The notes under the pieces were generated by a model, which was not told where the DNA came from, made no database searches, and worked only from the letters and a program-made list of their open reading frames with translations. From positions 1-10,152 of the forward strand of contig JAQSDT010000789.1 of assembly GCA_029946075.1 (NCBI GenBank): DNA of 10,152 nt, given 5' to 3'. The position numbers were made by a program, and so were the translations under genes. Shown here piece after piece: positions 6,989 through 10,152 of this stretch; position 1 is the stretch's first letter, and the number at the start of each line of letters is the position of its first letter. Source of the stretch: a bacterium. Its GTDB lineage: Bacteria; Pseudomonadota; Alphaproteobacteria; Rhizobiales; Xanthobacteraceae.

Positions 6989-7822
6989 TCAATGCGACAT
7001 CAGGACCGGGACCGTCATGGTGTCGAACATGCCCCGCGTGACGCCGCCGAGGATTCGCTCGTGCAGCCGCGAATGGCCGTAACCGCCCATCACCAGCAGG
7101 TCGATATTGCTCTCCGAAGCGATCGACAGGATGGCGCCCTGGACATCGCCGCGGTCGACCGTGAGGTGCTGCACCCGCGCTGCAATGCCGCGGCGGGCAA
7201 GATGGCCAACGACCTGATCCGACGACGCTTCGCCGGTCACCTCGTTCACGGCAATTACCGTCACCTTCTCGGCGCCGGTCAGGAACGGCAGCGCGTCCCG
7301 CACGGCGCGGGCCGCAAGGCGGCCGCCGTCCCAGGCAATGCCGATATGATGTGTGACCAGCGGCCCCTTGTGGATATAGGGCACCACGAGCAGCGGCCCG
7401 CCGGAGTTGAAAAGAAGTTCCTGCGGAATTTCGTTGTCGTAGGTGGAGCTCGAACGGTCCGGCTGCAGCACGATGGAGAGATCGTAGAGCCGGGCGAGCG
7501 CGCCGACGGTTCTGCCCGCTTCGGCCGGGATCGCCGCAATACTCCTGACGCCATACGAAATTTTGGCCAGCCTGGCCTCGGTCTCGAACACGGCAATGGC
7601 GGCATTGGCCCTGTCGAGCGCACGGTGCTGTTCTTCTCCCATGACCGCGGCAACGGCGGCGCCGCCGCCCTCCACCATCAACCCGACGGCGCCCATCGAC
7701 TCATAGCCGATCGCCACGGCATCGAGGTGCGAGCGGCGCGCCGTGGTCAGCGCGACCGCGACGTCGATCACCGGCCTGACCGGACGCTCCGACGGAATGT
7801 GAACCAGAATGTTCCTGAACAT
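6989..7822 (-). CDS. universal stress protein, tandem Usp domains
   Basis: A 277-residue cytoplasmic protein of two UspA-like halves (about 1-145 and 155-277). The second half ends with an ATP-binding-type loop from G246 (GGYGHSRLHERILGG) followed by VPVLMSH; the first half has SGGPLLVVPY at its end but lacks a clear nucleotide loop. Usp proteins of this kind aid survival under stress and low energy; the ligand here is inferred to be ATP. The ATG at 7822 has GGAGG seven bases upstream; a TTG two codons earlier is less likely. It has its own FNR-type site 76 bp upstream and follows a CBS-domain gene and another Usp gene in the same direction. The acyltransferase fusion gene lies downstream. 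Confidence 0.92.
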   Translation of the reverse strand: MFRNILVHIPSERPVRPVIDVAVALTTARRSHLDAVAIGYESMGAVGLMVEGGGAAVAAVMGEEQHRALDRANAAIAVFETEARLAKISYGVRSIAAIPAEAGRTVGALARLYDLSIVLQPDRSSSTYDNEIPQELLFNSGGPLLVVPYIHKGPLVTHHIGIAWDGGRLAARAVRDALPFLTGAEKVTVIAVNEVTGEASSDQVVGHLARRGIAARVQHLTVDRGDVQGAILSIASESNIDLLVMGGYGHSRLHERILGGVTRGMFDTMTVPVLMSH

Positions 7823-7864
7823 CGTCAACCTCCCAACATTCGCTGTGCATCGGCCTGCGGTCGA

Positions 7865-7870
7865 AGCCTA
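7865..7870 (-). promoter_or_regulatory. possible -10 element of the first Usp gene
   Basis: TAGGCT on the minus strand lies 21 bp from the FNR-type site, the same spacing as at the other well-formed promoters. It matches the -10 consensus only at three of six bases, and would give a leader of about 35 nt. Confidence 0.3.
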
Positions 7871-7891
7871 GGCGGCCGGTCCCGCGCCGTG

Positions 7892-7905
7892 TTGATGCAC
7901 GTCAA
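7892..7905 (-). promoter_or_regulatory. FNR/FixK-type site upstream of the Usp gene
   Basis: TTGATGCACGTCAA has both TTGA/TCAA half-sites and departs from TTGAT-N4-ATCAA at one base. It lies just 13 bp past the stop of the CBS gene, so it gives the downstream Usp gene (start 7822) its own oxygen-controlled promoter inside what would otherwise be a three-gene operon. Confidence 0.75.
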
Positions 7906-7918
7906 GGCCGGGACCGAT

Positions 7919-8344
7919 CTATCCGCGGGCGCTCGCCGCCAGCGCACGCATGACGTCCTCGCGTGCAATCACGCCCGCCAGACGCTGCTCGCCGTCCAGC
8001 ACCGGGATGCTCTTCATGCGATGGTCCACCATCAGCTGCAGCACCCGCGTCAGCTTGGTCGCCGGATCGACATAGATGAATTCCGCCGTCATGACGTCGG
8101 CGACCGTCCGCGACAGCAGATCGTCATAGGCCGGCACCATGCGGCCGGGATTGAACGCGAAGCATTTGAGGAAATCGAACTTGCTGACGACGCCGACGAT
8201 GTCGCCGCCTTCGCGGACCGGATAGCAGTTGAAATCGTCCGTATCGAACATCTGCTGCAGTTCGCGCATGGTGGTATCGCGCGCGACCGTCCTTACGTCG
8301 CGCGTCATGTGCTGCCCGGCGCTCGCTTCGAGAAATTTGTGCAC
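7919..8344 (-). CDS. two-CBS-domain protein
   Basis: A 141-residue cytoplasmic protein made almost only of a CBS pair: CBS1 about 12-65 (HMTRDVRTVARDTT to VVSKFDFLKCF) and CBS2 about 81-136 (VADVMTAEFIYVDP to GVIAREDVMRAL). Such stand-alone pairs bind adenine nucleotides and act as energy sensors; the ligand and partner here are unknown. The start is GTG at 8344, with GAGGAG six to seven bases upstream; the next in-frame ATG would cut into CBS1. It follows the upstream Usp gene by 26 nt and is probably in one operon with it. Its size and Usp company resemble the hypoxic response protein Hrp1 of mycobacteria, a comparison of layout, not a claim of orthology. Confidence 0.9.
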   Translation of the reverse strand: MHKFLEASAGQHMTRDVRTVARDTTMRELQQMFDTDDFNCYPVREGGDIVGVVSKFDFLKCFAFNPGRMVPAYDDLLSRTVADVMTAEFIYVDPATKLTRVLQLMVDHRMKSIPVLDGEQRLAGVIAREDVMRALAASARG

Positions 8345-8370
8345 GTCGGCTCCTCGTCGTGGTCGGCTGT

Positions 8371-9198
8371 TCAGCGGGACAGGAACGCGCAGCGGCGCTG
8401 TTCCATTGCAAGGTGACGCGTGACGCCGCTGAGCACCCATTCGCGGAAGCGTGAGTGGCCGTAGGCGCCGGCGACGATCGCCCCCGCGCCGACATTGGCC
8501 GCGATCCTGTCGAGTTGCTCGGTAACGTCGCCGGCCATCTCGGGAACGACGGCATTGGCGGCAACGCCATGGCCGCGCAGCCACGCGGCAACGTCGGCGA
8601 CGTGAGCCAGCGCAGCGGCGCGATCGGTATCCTCTTCGCGAATTTCCGCGATCGTGACTTCCTTTGCCGCCGCCAGGATCGGCAGGGCGTCGACCACCGC
8701 CCGGCGCGCCTCGCGGACATCCTTCCAGGCGACGAGGACGCTGCGCAAATCGAGCCATTGTGCGGCGGGCGGCACGACGAGGAGCGGACGGCCGGCCTGC
8801 ATCACGATATCGCTGGGGTCGGGAGCCGCGGCCGGATCGACGATGCTCTCGGTACGGGCGCCGAGGACGATGATGTCAGCGGCGCGGGCCTGCTCCACCA
8901 GAAAGCGCCCCGGCATTGCCCGGGCGGAACGCCATTCCACGGACGCCGCCCGCTTGCCGACCGCCGCCCGAAACTCGCCCTCGAGATCCGACAGCCGCTT
9001 GCGGATCGCCGCGGCCTCGTCGTCGAGCAGCTTCTGGGCAAAGTCGCCTTCGGCAAAATACATCGGCGCCCTGAGGTCGGAGGCGGCCACGCCGATAACC
9101 CGGGCTGCGAATCGTTCGGCAAGATCGCCCGCCATCGCGAGGCATGCATCGTTTGGCCGGTCCAGCGCCAGTCCGACCATGACCGTCTTGTAGTCCAT
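8371..9198 (-). CDS. universal stress protein, tandem Usp domains (second copy)
   Basis: A 275-residue protein with two Usp-like halves (about 1-142 and 150-275). The second half has the nucleotide-loop pattern from G244 (GAYGHSRFREWVLSG) and then VTRHL; the first half ends in AGRPLLVVPP. It is only distantly like the other Usp in the window, so the pair is not a recent duplication. The ATG at 9198 has GGAG six to seven bases upstream; a GTG four codons earlier is possible but overlaps that site. It is first in a likely operon with the CBS gene (26 nt gap). An FNR-type site and a good -10 hexamer lie upstream, and fixL is transcribed away from it. Confidence 0.92.
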   Translation of the reverse strand: MDYKTVMVGLALDRPNDACLAMAGDLAERFAARVIGVAASDLRAPMYFAEGDFAQKLLDDEAAAIRKRLSDLEGEFRAAVGKRAASVEWRSARAMPGRFLVEQARAADIIVLGARTESIVDPAAAPDPSDIVMQAGRPLLVVPPAAQWLDLRSVLVAWKDVREARRAVVDALPILAAAKEVTIAEIREEDTDRAAALAHVADVAAWLRGHGVAANAVVPEMAGDVTEQLDRIAANVGAGAIVAGAYGHSRFREWVLSGVTRHLAMEQRRCAFLSR

Positions 9199-9255
9199 TG
9201 CCTGCTCCACGCCTTGGGACGAAATGCCGTATGGGCGTCATGCCCTTAGAACCGT

Positions 9256-9261
9256 ATCCTA
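9256..9261 (-). promoter_or_regulatory. predicted -10 element of the Usp-CBS operon
   Basis: TAGGAT on the minus strand starts 21 bp from the FNR-type site and predicts transcription start near 9248, about 41 bp from the centre of the site, giving a leader of about 50 nt. Confidence 0.45.
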
Positions 9262-9282
9262 AAGGCCCATTCGGGTTCGAAA

Positions 9283-9296
9283 CTGACCTAGATCAA
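9283..9296 (-). promoter_or_regulatory. FNR/FixK-type site upstream of the Usp-CBS operon
   Basis: CTGACCTAGATCAA has an intact ATCAA half-site and one mismatch in the outer base of the other half. Its spacing to a TAGGAT hexamer supports use for the minus-strand Usp gene. It lies 183 bp from fixL, so a role in fixL expression is less likely. Confidence 0.62.
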
Positions 9297-9479
9297 GACG
9301 GCATCCCATCACCGTGGGCATTCAGGCCGCGAACCCGGAGGGATACCGCAGCTCCGGATTTCACCGAGCCCGGATTTTGTCTAAACGGGGTGTGCGACAT
9401 CCCGTGGATTCGCCGCGCCCCGTTGGCCGAAGCGCCGTCCTGCGTGATATCCTTCGCCAGAGGAACTGGAAGCCGGAGT

Positions 9480-10152
9480 ATGATTGACGTCGACCGACCG
9501 TTTCGCAGCCAGGATGCGCTCGACGAGAACGTACGCCGCGGCGCCGAAGGATCGGGCGTCGGTACCTGGGATTTCGAATTCTCGACCCGGCAGCTGAGCT
9601 GGTCGAACACCACCCGGAAGCTGTTCGGGTTCGCCACGGACAAGTCTGTCGACTACGACCTGTTCATTGCGCGGCTCAATCCGCAGGATCGCGACCGCAC
9701 CGCGGAAGCGATCCAGAAATCGATCGATACCGGGTGCAATTTCGACATCCAGTACCGGGTGCGCCGGGACTCCGAGGAAGGTCACTGGGTGCGCGCACTC
9801 GGCGCCACCGTCGACGGTCCCGACGGCCGCCCGGCGAGACTGAGCGGCGTGATGATCGATATCGACCGCGAGAAGCGCCTGGAGGAAGCCGTCCAGACCC
9901 GCGAGCGGCACTTCCGTTCGATTCTCGATACCATCCCCGACGCGATGATCGTGATCAACGAGCACGGCATCATGCAGTTCTTCTCCAGCGCCGCGGAACG
10001 GCAGTTCGGCTTCACCGAGCCGGAGGCGATCGGCAAGAACATCAGCGAGCTGATGCCGGAACCGGACCGCAGCCGCCATGACGGCTACCTCGCCCGCTAT
10101 CTGAAGACCGGCAAGCGAAACATCATCGGCATCGGCCGTATCGTCACCGGCA
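9480..10152 (+). CDS. fixL: FixL oxygen-sensing histidine kinase, N-terminal part (runs off right edge)
   Basis: Haem-based sensor kinase of the FixLJ two-component system: without O2 it autophosphorylates and passes phosphate to FixJ, which turns on fixK. The 224 visible residues hold a first PAS domain (about 20-130) with no apparent haem site and a second PAS domain (about 140 on) that is the haem domain: H200 (proximal ligand) in RSRHDGY, R206, I215 and R220 in GIGRIVTG. With the ATG at 9480 these fall exactly at the numbers of B. japonicum FixL, which supports the start. No membrane helix is seen, so it is a soluble FixL, unlike that of Sinorhizobium. The kinase region and presumably fixJ lie to the right. 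A weak promoter candidate (TTGGCC at 9423, TGATAT at 9445) precedes it. Identity is very secure. Confidence 0.95.
   Translation, partial: MIDVDRPFRSQDALDENVRRGAEGSGVGTWDFEFSTRQLSWSNTTRKLFGFATDKSVDYDLFIARLNPQDRDRTAEAIQKSIDTGCNFDIQYRVRRDSEEGHWVRALGATVDGPDGRPARLSGVMIDIDREKRLEEAVQTRERHFRSILDTIPDAMIVINEHGIMQFFSSAAERQFGFTEPEAIGKNISELMPEPDRSRHDGYLARYLKTGKRNIIGIGRIVTG

Noticed and set aside
6986..8416. 476-codon open frame on the plus strand
   Set aside because: It is antisense to the Usp and CBS genes and typical of long stop-free complements at high GC.

Overview
The window looks like an alphaproteobacterial chromosome of the Bradyrhizobium/Rhodopseudomonas type. It is GC-rich, and its FixN/CcoN and FixL fragments closely resemble those of Bradyrhizobium: the conserved FixL haem residues fall at the same numbers (R206, H200, R220) as in the B. 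japonicum protein. This placement rests on recalled protein features, not on a search.

Almost everything here concerns life at low oxygen. From the left: a partial ccoN/fixN on the minus strand (cbb3-type high-affinity oxidase subunit I, running off the left edge); a cysteine-rich DUF6455-type protein of unknown function; hemN (oxygen-independent haem synthesis) preceded by a 46-residue single-membrane-helix protein; an FNR/FnrN/AadR-type regulator that keeps the four Fe-S cysteines; divergently, a small exported monohaem cytochrome c; convergent with it, an 897-residue fusion of an ADP-forming acyl-CoA synthetase-like module with a C-terminal GNAT acetyltransferase; then a minus-strand group of two tandem-domain universal stress proteins and a two-CBS-domain protein; and finally, on the plus strand, the start of fixL, the haem-based oxygen sensor kinase, running off the right edge.

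The linking signal is a set of six 14-bp FNR/FixK-type sites (TTGA-N6-TCAA or one or two steps from it), each in an intergenic gap. For five promoters (ccoN, DUF6455 gene, small protein-hemN, fnr-type gene, cytochrome c) the distance from the site centre to the chosen start codon is 60.5-63.5 bp, as expected for an activator at -41.5 with a leader of about 20 nt. One near-perfect site lies between the regulator gene and the cytochrome gene and fits both directions. The two stress-protein promoters have longer leaders but plausible -10 hexamers at the right distance.

The inferred picture is a compact hypoxia island: FixL (haem) and the FNR-type protein (Fe-S) sense oxygen; a FixK/FNR regulon switches on the terminal oxidase, haem synthesis, a cytochrome and several unknown or stress proteins; the acetyltransferase fusion may adjust carbon metabolism. 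No tRNA, rRNA, CRISPR, insertion sequence or clear rho-independent terminator was seen. No stretch above 300 bases lacks a gene.
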